From positions 85,187,778-85,251,777 of the forward strand of contig CM043967.1 in assembly GCA_014529385.2 (NCBI GenBank): a stretch of 64,000 nucleotides of DNA, read 5' to 3'. A model generated the notes under the pieces. It saw nothing but the letters and a program-made list of their open reading frames with translations. It was not told the DNA's origin and ran no database searches. Positions 11,334 to 23,293 of the stretch are shown piece after piece. The DNA comes from Adiantum capillus-veneris (lineage: Eukaryota; Streptophyta; Polypodiopsida; Polypodiales; Pteridaceae). Both the position numbers and the translations under genes were made by a program. The first letter of the stretch is position 1. Every line of letters begins with the position of its first letter.

Positions 11334-12809
11334 ACTATCACAACCTCTCAGTTTTGTAAGAAAGGATACGGATGGTAGGTATAAGTTTTAAAAAATGGTT
11401 TTAAGTAGGAATGGATAACAAATGATAGGGTTTGTTGACACAGGTAAAATGTACTCAAGTCTAACGAATTTTATATCTTGTTTATATTGATGCAGGTGAG
11501 GACTCTATTTCTACTTAGGATCCCCTTTTTTTTTTTGCTTAGCTACTGTCCATCACTGTTGAACTTGGCCTCTTTCACTTTAGAATCAGTTGTGCTTGAC
11601 TATCCTTTGTACAAAACACTAGACTGATACCTCATTCTCATTATGATGTACAAAAATGAATCAAAGACTGAGTCATTTTTGTGCTAATCCTTGTCCCTTA
11701 TCTAAAGCTAGATGTCTTTTGAAATGTTATGTTCTTTTGTGTATAAATTTTAGTTTAAAAACAACAACACACACTTTGTTACTTCAATCTAATTGAAATT
11801 ACTTCATCCAAGCTGGTTACTCTTTTTTGCATACCTATTGCTTTTGTCTAGGCTTTATACTTATGTTTGGGCTTCCTACCAAGTCACTTGGTCAATTCAT
11901 TGGGCTATACTTGATAAATTTGTTGAGCTCAGTAATGCACTTGTGTGTCACTAAATCCTTGGCTAGCTGTCTTGCTAAAACTCAATCTTGGATACCCAAT
12001 GCAATTTTAGTTATTGCTCTAGAGTGTGCTAATATGTCTATTGCTCTGTCTTTTTTACAAAATAGCCTAAATATTTTTAGGCACCGACACACTGTTGGTA
12101 ACTGTTGGGCAGGTCTAGTTCCTAAATTCATAAAGTCATTCATTTTAGCCTATTTGATAAACCTTTTCCTTTTGATAAATTTCTGTCAACACATAACTAG
12201 TCTAGGTCCATGTAATATATTGATACCCTTGGGCTTTTACCTTGGTGCTTAAACAAGTGATCTTTGTGGGACCTTTCCCCTAATCAAGTTTTTCCCCTTA
12301 GGGGTGTACCTCCCCTTAATGAGTTTAGGTGGCTGCCATGCGTGACATTTCCTCATGGATCATTTTCCCTTTGTGGTTTAATGACAACCGTAAGCATTAC
12401 ATCGTAGTTTTCTCCTCTCTGCTCATGCATTGCATCAAGGTCTACCTCTTTTGCGTTCACCCCTTAAAATTTTACCCACTATACCCGATTGATTCATACT
12501 ATATCTTTCTCTATCCTAATCTATTCCAGCCTACAACTCAGGCGATACACTAAATCTGGTCTTCCTCTTCCTTCAATGAAATGACAATTCTCCTTTCCAC
12601 CACTATTTGGTGTACCCGGGCTATGGATTTGGATGATCTCTCCTACGCTAGTGCTATGCCAATACACACACCACTTATAGCATAACTTGGTGAAATTTGG
12701 ATTCTCTTGCTGGATTCTATGCTGACTTAGAGGATAATCTTGTTGGTGAGGACTATTGCCTTGCTGGTCTCGATGTTGTTGAGGTGATCTCCAATGGCTG
12801 CAGGGCTAC

Positions 12810-12851
12810 CTATTTAACAAAGGTGAGGGTTGCTTATACCCTTACTTAGCC
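12810..12851 (+). promoter_or_regulatory. TATA-like plus GGTGAGGG/CCCTTACTTAG motif, copy 2
   Basis: CTATTTAACAAAGGTGAGGG is followed nine bases later by CCCTTACTTAGCCTTG. It matches the 20.4-kb copy, which is on the other strand. Confidence 0.4.
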
Positions 12852-13987
12852 TTGTTTACTTTTAAAAGTAAGAAGTGGCGGCCTCTTTGAGGGTTTACCT
12901 GTTGCAACATGATGGTGGTGATGCCCCTGCCTCACACGTTCTATTGGCGTACTTACTGTCGTAATTTACTATTGTAAATCTTGTGATGGTCATGTTGGAA
13001 TAATCATAAGGCTTGGTATATGTTTTGTTATAGATGCTGTATTTGCTGAGAAATTTCAATACCTACTATGGCTGACTGCTAGGAAACTTATTTTCTCTCA
13101 ATAGTTTTGGTCCTTTACATTATTACTTGCTTAAAATTTGATTCTTACTTGGACCATAACCATGTCTCTGATGCCTGTACTTTGGTCTGAATCCATCATT
13201 GAATTGAAAATTAGATGATTACATTATTATTGTGCAAGTCTAATATGATGTTATGCTTACTTGGTCATTACTGTATTTGAGCAATCATTGCTATGGCACT
13301 TCAATGTTTATCTTTACTGGGAGCCAGTTCTGGTCTTCATAGGTTATGATACTAAAGGAATTTGATATGCTAAAGTTTTGAATAGGTGACTATGAGTTGG
13401 GACTTGTGCTTATACTAATATTTTGAATATTACTAGTCTCCCTTGCCTTCCCATACAAATAGGCATTATGAGTTTTGTTTTTGAGCTATGACTGACTGGT
13501 TTGATCAAACATTAAAAAAAAAACCCGGATGGGGTATACCTACATGGTTACAAGACTGTTGTCATACTGTGGTTTACTTAAAAACATTACCTCTTTACTA
13601 CTTGTTCTGGGGTTTTTTTGTATTACCCATACTTCATATATCACTTTATTGTGCTTTGATTTATTGTTCTATAATGATACTCAAGATGGTATCATCTATT
13701 ACTAAGAAAAAATAATATGTGGGTTCGAATGCTATAGATGATAATTTTATGGTTTACTAAACCTTACTAGATGATTATCAAAACTCACTCTTATTTGTCA
13801 AAATTTCAGGCCTCCATTTGAGAACCTGGGTTTAGTGCTAGATTTTGCAATATGGTTACTACTCTTGCTTATATTCTAATTACTTTTATGATTGAACACA
13901 CTACTCTTACTATGGCATGTAGTACTAAACCGAGTCTATGTGCTTTTTTGGTTGTATCTAGAACTCACGAGTAATTGTTCATTGAAT

Positions 13988-14072
13988 TGTTGGAATTAAG
14001 GTTGCAGAGAAATGCACATAGCTTGGAGAAGATGAAGGTAGCTCAAGGCACACAATAGAGAGTGTGTTACTT
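13988..14072 (-). repeat. 85-bp duplicated LTR tail
   Basis: It matches the outer end of the Copia-A LTR (TGTTGGAATTA to GTGTTACTT) and then stops where the next full LTR begins. The last five bases, TACTT (14068-14072), would be the left copy of the duplication for the inner insertion. Confidence 0.9.
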
Positions 14073-14299
14073 TGTTGGAATTAGGGTTGCAGAGAAACGC
14101 ACACAGCTTGGAGAAGACAAAGGAAGCTCAAAGCACACAATAGAGAGTGTCTTACTTAGTGTGTAACAGAAAGATAGATAGCCCTAGAGTGATGGGCGTA
14201 TATACAATGCGCAGGGGGAAAAACCTCCCAAAGAGGGAAAAAATGCCCCGGTGGTCCTACTGTGGTCACACACATCACTACCACATGTATATGGTAACC
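14073..14299 (-). repeat. 3' LTR of Copia-A copy 2
   Basis: A 227-bp LTR. Its inner end reads GGTAACC, where other copies have GGTAACA. Confidence 0.92.
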
Positions 14300-14374
14300 A
14301 ATTCCCTCTGGCGTGATGTGGTGAACGAGAGCTGGCACATGGGTAAAGGGAAGTGCCATGCCCCAAGGACATGA

Positions 14375-17300
14375 TCAGTCCACAAAGGGGAGTAAGACTA
14401 AAGCTTTGCGGAAAGCTTCAAGCTTCTCATGAGCCAATGACTTTGTGAAAAGATCTGCAAGGTTGTCTTGTGTTGGCACATAAGCCAAGCTGATCTCTCC
14501 TGCTGAGAGCCTCTCCCTGACATAGTGGTAATGCACCTCAATGTGCATTGTGCGAGCATGAAAAACTGGGTTCCTTGCAAATGCCAATGTGCTCTGACTG
14601 TCAGTGTAGATAGTGTTGGTAGTGTCATGTCCAACACCCAAATCAGCCATAAGGCGTCTTAGCCATACACACTCAACCGTAGCTGTGAAGATTGCCCTAT
14701 ACTCAGCCTCACAACTCGAAGCCACAGTAGGTTGCTTCTTGCTCAACCATGATATACATGAACTGCCAAGCATGAAACATAAACCACTTGTGGACACTTG
14801 CGTGTCAAAACAATCAGCCCAATCTGAGTCCGAAAAAGCATGTAAGTTCGGCGGCAATGATCTCCCCTTGGGATAAAACAAGCCAAGATGTAAAGTGCCA
14901 CTAAGGTAGTGGAAAATCCTCTTGATAGCCTGCCAATGCTTAGACCCTAGGCTATGCATAAATCTGATGACCTGAGAGACTGCAAACTAAATATATGGCC
15001 TCGTGTTGCATACATAAACAGCAGCTTGGTAAAGAGTGGCATCAGCAGGATCACCAGCATCATGTAGACTCAACTTCAAACTTGTTTCCGTGGGAGTGGC
15101 AATAGGTTTGCAATCCTCAAGTCCAAACTTACATAGAAATGTCTCTATGTAACTTTTCTGATAGAAGGCAATACCACCATCACACTGCTTAAATTGTATA
15201 CCCAAGTAATGATGCAACAGCCCCAAATCTTTCATCTTGAAAGTAGCATTAAAATCAGCCTTAAATTAAGCAATATGTCTCTCATTTGGTCCAGTGATCA
15301 GTAAATCATTGACATAAAGAACCACAATGAGAAGTACATCACCCTCACGCTTCACATACAATGTGCTTTCTATTGTACTCTTACGAAAGCCTTGTTTGAC
15401 CAAATGAGTGTCAGCTTTCTCATACCAAGCACGAGGAGATTGCTTCAACCCATACAAAGCCTTCTTACATCTACACACTTTGTCCTCTTGTCCTTTCTTG
15501 ACAAAACCGTGAGGCTATGTTACATAAACATCCTCAAATATGTCACCATTCAAGAAAGCAATAACAATGTCTAATTGATGTACATCCCAACCAAAATGAG
15601 TTGCCAATGCATAGTAGTCATACGACAAATCGGAGCAAAAGTCTCTTCATAATCTGTGCCTTTTTGTTGTGCATAACCCTTTGCAACCAGTCGAGCCTTA
15701 TTGGCGATCAATCTCACCATCCTGCTTGCATTTCAACTTGTAAACCCACTTCGTACCAATGGCCGTTTTGCCAGGAGGCAAATCACATAAAGTCCGTGTG
15801 TCATTTTCTATAAGTGCATCATATTTCGATTGCATGGCAGCCATCCAATTATCTGAATTTTGTGCTTCATCAAAAGACAGAGGTTCCTCAATATCATGTA
15901 CGCTAGACACAGCCAAAGCATAACAATCTGATGCATAAGATGCATGGCGACAGCCTGAACGAGTATGACTAGACAAAGGTGCATCCAATTTACTGGCACG
16001 CAATGTATGCACCAGCAATTTAGGCATACCTCTAGCCTACTCGTTTTCAGCCCTTTCCTCATCAAGTACCCATAGGATGTACATTTGCCTCATTGGAATT
16101 TACATTCGTATGTCCACCACTAAAAAGAGGCAACAAAGTATCATAAATGTCTTGTGAGCTTACATTACTGTCTCTAGTACATGACAGCAAGGGCTAAAGA
16201 GAATCTTCCGCAAACACTACATCCCATGAAACCAATATACGCTTTGTTTGCGGATGATACAACCTGTAACCTTTGCTTTCATCACTATAACCAACAAAAA
16301 TACATTTGACAGCCTTATCATCCAATTTTCTGTGCTGTGTTTGTGGCACCAAAGCATATGCCAAACAGCCAAAAACATGCATGTGCTCAATAGAAGGCTT
16401 TATATCATGCCATGCTTCATATGGAGTAATAGACTGCAAAGCTTTTGTAGGACACATGTTAAGTACATAAGTGACACACATGATGGCCTCAAGCCAAAAA
16501 GAATGCGGCAAAGCTTGACTTTTGACCATACATAGTGTCATTTTCGTAAGTGACATGTTTTTCCTCTCAGCAACACCATTTTGCTGAGGTGTATAAGGCA
16601 CTGTACATTGGTGTTTTATCCCATGACTAGCCAGAAATGCATTAAATTCATAAGACATATACTCCCCCCCTCGATCGGAACAGAGGGTGCCCATAGTACA
16701 TTTCGAGACATTTTCAGCCATAGCCAGAAATTGTTTGAAGCACATAAAAACTTCGGACTTCGCTTTAAGTAGAAATACCCATGCATGCCTGGAGTAATCA
16801 TCAATGAAATTCACGAAGTACAGGTAATTGCCCAAGGACGGAGTTTGCATGGGCCCACAAACATCACTATGCACAAGCTGCAACCTGCATGTGGCTTGAA
16901 CTGAACCATCCTTTGGAAATTTAGAACGCTGCATCTTACGTAAAATACAGCCTTCATAAACATGTTTGACAAGTGCTTCAAGAGGTGGCAAAGAAGCAAC
17001 CATATCTGATTTTTGCAAACGAAGCAAACTGGCAAAATTCAGATGACCAAAACGTGCATGCCAAAGTTTTGCATCTGAAATAGCCCTTGAATCTGCAACT
17101 GCATTTGCAAATTTTTGTCCACACTTGTCATACAAAGTGAGCTTATATAGCCTACGGCACAAAACCCCAGATGCAACAATTTCATCACCAAAACTGAGAT
17201 CATGAACTGTACATCTGTCATCCACAAATTTGACTACAAGTCCAAGTCTAGCAAGTGCAGATATAGACAAAAGATTCTTCTTGATCCTAGGTACATAAAG

Positions 17301-18547
17301 TGCATCAACAAGTGTGAAAGAACTGCCATTTGCAGCAGTAAGCACAATCTTTCCAACTCCCTGAACCGGATAAGAGGGATTGTTAGCACAAGTGACTAAA
17401 CTCCCGTGAGGGACAGACTCGAGAGAGGTGAACAATTCACGATGTGAGGTAATGTGCTTTGTAGCACCACTGTAGATATACCACACATGTGAATCTGTAG
17501 CAACTGACAAGCTTGCATCATGGATAGCAGGATTGTGAGTGCACTCTGGGCTAAAAGCCGATTCTGCATCAACATCAGCATCACAGTCTCCTTTCACAAA
17601 AGACTCAACAATGGCTGCATTTGTAGTGGAACCACCCTCTTTCTTCTTAGCCTCTTTGGCCTTCAACTTAGGAGACTACTTGATTAAGTGATCATTAGCT
17701 TTACAATAATGGCAATGCATCTTCTTTTTGTCCTTATCACCAGAATTTCTAGACAAATTGCTGCCCGCAGCAGAAGCATTAGGAACAGAAGTTTTGTCAG
17801 TCGCAGCAGAACCATAAGAAGTGGCTGCATTGCTGTTACCACCCTTTCTTTGAGAAGCCATAAAAGCTTGTTCAACTGCACGCTGTCTAGTCCTATTTTT
17901 TCTGGAAAGTGACTCTTGCAACAGCAATGTGCATAATGCATCAAACTTGACAACTTCAGAATTTCCTTGGGTCATCAATCTCCAAGTACTAGCAAAAGTC
18001 TGGTATGAATTTGGTAAGACATCAAGAACAGTCTGCACAAGGGAACTGTCTGAAATGACTTCACTTGCAAAAATAATTTGCTCATTGATATCCTTGACAC
18101 TAGCAAGGAAAGTCTGCACATCATCTTCCTCATGCATAATCTTCGACTCCAGCTCTTTACATAGCAAAGCAATTTTAGCCTCATTGCGACTTGCATAAAG
18201 ACAAGCCCTTTTACAGATTTTGTTGAACAAATGTGAGGAACAATGGTGCGCTTCATAGATAACGCAATCAATGCATGAGCCTGCGCATCCTTTACATCCC
18301 AACGAGATTGTTTTGTCGTAGGCAAAACAACTCTAATAGTAGCAATCCTTGCAACAAGACCTTCAACATCCTCAACATCGCCTGCATCCTCAGAACCAGG
18401 ACGTACATCAATGCCCTGCACAATATTCCAGACGCCCTTTGACACAAGAACATGTTGCATCATGTAAGCCCACATTGGGTAATTGTACCCATCCAACTTG
18501 TCCTCAATAGCAAACATCTTGAACACATCTGTGTTGTTGTCAGCCAT
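14375..18547 (-). pseudogene. Broken gag-pol polyprotein of Copia-A copy 2
   Basis: Gag starts at 18547 (MADNNTDVF). A deletion of about 20 bp near 18210 shifts the frame. The CCHC knuckle (about 17690-17730) is followed by a TAG stop (17676-17678). A 490-codon open stretch (16194-17666) carries protease, GAG-pre-integrase and integrase segments, including L-V-H-S-D, C-S-D-R-G-G-E-Y and N-G-V-A-E-R. It is followed by reverse-transcriptase and RNase H pieces down to 14375. Two catalytic losses are visible: the protease aspartate is Tyr (17472-17474), and the reverse-transcriptase box reads Y-V-N-D because its first Asp is Asn (15308-15310). It is therefore dead at both sites besides the frame breaks. 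Confidence 0.92.
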
Positions 18548-18867
18548 GGTAAATGCTGCACCTGATGTGAAAACTGTCCGAAAAGAGGAGAAACGAAGCG
18601 GGAACAACACGTGCTATATAGCACAAACCGTAGAAGACTGTAAGGCACCTATTATGCAGAAAATGGCACTAACAAAAATTCTGCACAAAATGATGAAATA
18701 GCCTGTGCAGTACCGCCTAAAGTGGAAACGGAGGCCGAAATGAGCCCCAAATTTTTGTCGACCTGCGAACGCTTGCCAAGCTCACTCAAATGGAAGAAAG
18801 TGAGCAGGCGTGTGCTAGAGCAGCTAGCGACTAAGCCCGGGAGGACGCAAGCTGCTCTGATACCAAT

Positions 18868-19094
18868 TGTTGGAATTAGGGTTGCAAAGATACACACACA
18901 GCTTGGAGAAGATGAATGAAGCTCAAGGCATACAATAGAGAGTGTGTTACTTAGTGTGTAATGGAAAGATAGATAGCCCTAGAGTGATGGGTGTATATAC
19001 AATGCACAAGGGAAAAAACCTCCTAAAGAGAGAAAAAATGCCCCAGCGGTCCTAGTGTCTTCACACACATCACTACCACATGTATATGGTAACA
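18868..19094 (-). repeat. 5' LTR of Copia-A copy 2
   Basis: A 227-bp LTR directly next to the primer site. It is followed by the right TGAAT target-site duplication. Confidence 0.93.
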
Positions 19095-19398
19095 TGAATT
19101 ATGTAGTAATGTAGAACTGAAGCTCACTATAGATTATGAAGTGATGGAATTCATTATTTTTTAGGTTTACAATGGCTAACAACTGATAACCAACTTATTC
19201 TTTTCCAAACTAGCGGCTCTTTGTTGCCTTTTGCACTATTTAACTAGCATCACTTGAGACTTTTGAGAAGTATACTAATGACTCTACCTGAAAAAACTAA
19301 CACTGGACATTCTAACATAGACCTTTTTATTTGATAAACTAGATAATCCAAGGCCATAAGGAATTATCACTCAAAACAAACTTTAATAGACTTAATCT

Positions 19399-20081
19399 AA
19401 TTGATGGCCTTCTGATCTGCATAACAATAAAAAATGTATTTGTTTGCAGTAAGAAAGATGCATAAATTATTTAATTACATCATCTTTCGGATTAAAAAAA
19501 AGGGGGGGATCTTTCTGACACTTGGATCAAAAGGGGTGGTGGCCTTCTAGTCACATTGAATACTCTTTAAAATAAGGGGAACTTTTAGCACTTGGATCAG
19601 AGGGTGGTGGCCTTGTGATCACTATCAAAACATATGGATAAACACTTCTTTCGGATTATATACTTATTTTGTCCAAATGTGATGAAACTTGGTGGCTAGC
19701 TTGTACAGGCTATTCAGAACTTTGTGTGATGAGAGATGTTGGGGTTGGTGCCCAGAAATGGCCTTGAGACATCCTACGCGTAGGATGTCTCTTGATGAAA
19801 TTATACTGGAGGTGCTTCTGGTGCCTACTCTGAGTCCCCCTGAGTCCCTTTTAAGCGTTATTTCAACAAAAAAGTCAAATTGATAGAAAGAAACTCCCTG
19901 TGTGAATTTCAGAGCCTTCGAGCCGTTTTCTGACTCTTGGAGTGCTTTTCTTTCTTTTTAAGGGATATTTTTGACAGTTGGATCAGAAGGGGTGGTGGCC
20001 TTCTGATCACAATGAATACTCTCTAAAATTAAGGGAAACTTGTGACACTTGGATCAAAAGGGGTTGTGGCATTCTGATCAC
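19399..20081 (+). repeat. GATCA hairpin repeat, cluster 2
   Basis: Copies are at 19519-19554, 19589-19622, 19975-20010 and 20046-20081, with a partial one at 19399-19420. The copy at 19981-20008 is a perfect inverted repeat: GATCAGAAGG, loop GGTGGTGG, CCTTCTGATC. All copies have the same orientation. Confidence 0.75.
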
Positions 20082-20383
20082 TATCAAAACATATGGATAT
20101 ACACTTCTTCAAGATTATATACTTACTCTTTGATGGGTTGTTAGTCTCCTAAATACTTTGCACTTTTTGATACTCTAAAAAGGATAGTAGGTTTAAGTTA
20201 AAAGGTTTTGAATTTAGTGTTTTGAAATAGTGTCAACGTAGAGTAGGAAAACTAGAAAAATAAAACATCGGCATCAACAAGAGATTTCTCACACTTCTTT
20301 ATAATTTCCATAGTGCAAACAACAAGCCGATGGACACACCACGACCCTCACTCAATAAAATGCAAGACAAAACAAGATTCAAG

Positions 20384-20424
20384 GCTAAGTGAGGGGAAGA
20401 TTCAACCCTCACCTCAATATATAG
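20384..20424 (-). promoter_or_regulatory. TATA plus GGTGAGGG/CCCTCACTTAG motif, copy 3
   Basis: On the minus strand, CTATATATTGAGGTGAGGG is followed by CCCCTCACTTAGCCTTG. It is the clearest TATA box of the four copies. Confidence 0.4.
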
Positions 20425-21058
20425 TGGTAATTGGAGGTTGGTCGCGTGTGTTGTGCGCAAAATACCCCCCATGTTAAGCTTATACGATCGGTTTAGAGAC
20501 CAAGACCATAGCTACGCGGTTTAGCTAATAGGGGTTTATGGCAGAGGCACATGGAAGAAAGAGAAAGAGAATGGAGGACCAGACAATGTAATAGTCTTGG
20601 TGCGAGCTCTGCACACAGGTGCTTCATGCTCGAAAGGCGTGAAATTAAAAGGCCAATACCCACATAGGCCAAGGGGTAATAATTTCAATGAAAATAAGTT
20701 TGAGGATGCATTTTCACGAACGCCACCGGCTTTAAGTCAAAGCAAGCCCAAGGGGGAGGTCCACTATTAAAAATCAAGCGGGTCTATAACCGAATAGGGG
20801 TTTTTACATCAAGTTCTGAGATAAGGTTGAATTGTCAGAGCTTGTAGAGAATAAAAGGTAAACAACATCCCTCGTAGCTAGTTTTAGTAGCTAGGCTGAG
20901 GATGTTAGTTTACGTAACTAGAAGGTAAATGGATGGAGAGAGGAATAAAGCCAAAATATATGGGGTTCAATATAGATTTTTAAAAGGTAAGCTCTTTAGA
21001 GGATAGGGGTAGAAGAGTTGAAATAGCAGTTACACAATTTAGGGAAGGACCATATAGT

Positions 21059-21286
21059 TGTTACCATATACATGTTAGGACTGCCAAGGATTTATTTCCC
21101 TCTTTAGGAGGTTTTTTCCCCGTGCATTGTATATATGCCCATCATTCGAGGGCTATCTATCTTTCCATTGTTCACTACTATCTATCTTTCCATTGCACAC
21201 TAAGTAATGCACATTCTGTTGTGTGCTTTGAGCTTCCTTCATCTTCTCCAAGTTGTGTGTATTTTCTTGCAACCCTAATTCCAACA
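21059..21286 (+). repeat. 5' LTR of Copia-A copy 3
   Basis: Starts TGTTACCATATACATG and ends CCAACA. It has an internal deletion after the start and a short duplication of CTATCTATCTTTCCATTG. Confidence 0.9.
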
Positions 21287-21636
21287 ATTGGTATTAGAGT
21301 GGGTTGCATCTTCTCGTGCTTAGTCGCTATAGCAGCTCCATCACATGCCTGCTCACTTTCTTCTTTTTTGTGAGCTTTGACGAGCATTTGCAAGTCGACA
21401 CAAATTTTGGGTAAGCTCAAAGAGCTTAAATTGCAGAGGGCTCATTTTGTCCTCCGTTTCCACTACAGACAATACTGCGCATGCAATTTTGTCATTTTGT
21501 GCAAAAATTTTGTCAGTGTCCTTTTTTTCATAACAGGTCCCTACGGTCTTCTACGGTTTGTGCTATATAGCATGTGTTGTTCCCGCTTTCCTTCTTCTCT
21601 TTTCGGGTCGTTTTCATATGAAGTGCAACATTTACC

Positions 21637-22536
21637 ATGGCTGACAACAACACAGATGTGTTCAAGATGTTTGCTGATGAGGACAAATTGGATGGGGACA
21701 ATTACCCAATGTGGGCTTATATGATGCAACATGTTCTTGTGTCAAAGGGCATTTAGAACATTGTGCACGGCATTGATTTACATACTGGTTCTAAGGATAC
21801 AGGCGATGTTGAGAATGATGCAGGTCTTGCTGCAAGGATTATTGCTGTTAGAGTTGTTTTGCCTACAGCTCCTGGGATGTAAAGGATGCACATGGTCAAG
21901 CATTGATTGTGTTGTCTGTGAAGCGCACCATTACTCCTCACACTCGTTCAACAAAATCTACAAAATAGGCTTGGGATATTCTGGCTCATCTTTATGCAAG
22001 TCATAATGAGGCTAAAATTGCATTGCTGCATAAAGAGTTGCAGTCAAAGATTATGCATGAGGAAGATGACATGGACACTTTCCTTGCTGGTGTCAAGCAA
22101 CTTATTTCTGTAGGAGAAGTCATTTCAGACAATTCCCTTGTGCAGAGTGTTCTTGACGCCTTGCCAAATTCTTTCCAGACTTTTGCTAGTACTTGGAGAC
22201 TTATGATCCAAGGAAATCCTGAAGTTGTCAAGTTTGATGCATTATGAACATTGCTATTGCAAGAGTCACTTTCCAAAAAAAACAGGACTAGACAACGTGC
22301 AGTTGAACATGCCTTTATTGTTGCTCAAAGAAAAGGTGGTAACAACAATGCAGCCACTTATTATGGTTCTTTTGTGAGTGAAAAATCACATGTTCCTACT
22401 CCGTCTGCTGGTAGTGATTCATCTAGAAATTCTGGTGATAAGGGGAAAAAGAAGATGCATTGCCATTATTGTAAAGCTAATGATGACTTGATCAAGCAGT
22501 GTCCTAAGTTGAAGGCCAAAGAGGCTAAGAAGAAAG
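21637..22536 (+). pseudogene. Broken gag of Copia-A copy 3
   Basis: Starts MADNNTDVF at 21637. An in-frame stop (about 21754) and small deletions (about 21870 and 22095) break it. It resumes at 22023-22247 and, after a single stop, at 22251-22536, which includes the CCHC knuckle (C-H-Y-C-K-A-N-D-D-L-I-K-Q-C). The frame is then cut by the solo LTR. Confidence 0.88.
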
Positions 22537-23288
22537 TGTTAGGAAATAAGACGTAGCTAAATAGATAATTGAGTAGATTACTTAATGGAGATAGACAGAT
22601 TTACATACACGAGATTATAGAGTAGAGAGAGAGAGAGAGAGAGTACACACGATATACGTGGTTCACCCAATGTGGGCTACGTCCACGGGAAAGCAGCCAC
22701 TCAATGGCTTTAGTACTTCAAAACAAGAAGTAGTTTACAAAGGGATTATACCCTTTTGGAGCTCCCGCCTTGCTTCACTCTCACCACCGCACACCCACCT
22801 TGTTGCATCAACTTTACACTATGAAAAGTGTGTAGAAATGGCCTCCTTTTATAGGCCAAAAGGGCTGCCCTCTCTTATGAAAGGCAGCCATGTGTAGCCG
22901 CCCTTGTGTGAATAAGTCCAAATCGGACCCTCCAATCTGCCCATGTGTGGCCGCCCTTGTGTAGACAAATCCGCTTTTGAATTCGGCCACCGGCCATTGA
23001 CTTCTTCCGGCCACCGGTCACCGGCCATTGACTATCGGCCACTGGCCAACCGATCGCTTTCCGGCCGCCGTCTAGCCATAATATTCCGGCGAAGCAAAAA
23101 AAAAAGTCTCGGGGGCGTCCACCCCTGAGGCCCCTACAGTTGCCCCTGAATTTTGACTGTCAAAATTTTGGTTTCCGGCAAGTGATTTTCCTTCATGCAC
23201 GATGGCTTCTCCTCATAATGGGGGCCTTACAAATGTGCGTTTTTACCACAAAAAATTACAAGGGGTAAATCAGGCTCCATACTTAACA
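22537..23288. mobile_element. Solo LTR of an unrelated family inside Copia-A copy 3
   Basis: A 752-bp insertion starts TGTTAGG, ends CTTAACA, and is flanked by a perfect GAAAG target-site duplication (22532-22536 and 23289-23293). The interrupted gag sequence of other Copia-A copies is continuous across this point. It has no internal region, primer site or coding sequence. Near its start are a GA microsatellite (22625-22642) and a GTGGTTCACCCAATGTGG segment of the kind common in plant LTRs. Its second half is GC-rich with repeated GGCCACCGG and CGGCCATTGACT units. The pattern fits LTR-LTR recombination of a full element. Confidence 0.9.
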
Positions 23289-23293
23289 GAAAG

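Larger units (their letters stand above)
10176..13982. other. AT-rich non-genic stretch
   Basis: No supported gene. A 142-codon hydrophobic frame at 11827-12252 looks like chance in AT-rich DNA. The stretch contains a 28-base G tract, a small cluster of the GATCA hairpin repeat and one TATA/GTGAGGG motif (12810-12851). Confidence 0.55.
13988..19094 (-). mobile_element. Copia-A copy 2 with an extra partial LTR
   Basis: A TGAAT target-site duplication (13983-13987 and 19095-19099) encloses, left to right, an 85-bp partial LTR (13988-14072), a full LTR (14073-14299), a reverse-oriented internal region and a full LTR (18868-19094). The primer site is intact (complement of TGGTATCAGAGC, 18854-18865). 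The polypurine tract next to the left LTR is partly decayed. The partial LTR means that this is not a simple insertion. Confidence 0.93.
19100..21058. other. Non-genic stretch with hairpin repeats and an LTR-like promoter motif
   Basis: No supported gene. The 19500-19680 and 19960-20140 segments are paralogous: each has a hairpin repeat, then AACATATGGATA, then an ATTATATACTTA block. 20240-21058 contains the third TATA/GTGAGGG motif on the minus strand. Confidence 0.55.

Noticed and set aside
11827-12252. 142-codon hydrophobic frame in AT-rich DNA
   Set aside because: The composition follows the local AT bias. It has no recognised family, no neighbouring gene structure, and its hydrophobic runs resemble chance translation.
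21054-21058. ATAGT before Copia-A copy 3 as a target-site duplication
   Set aside because: The right end of the element is missing, so there is no partner to compare.
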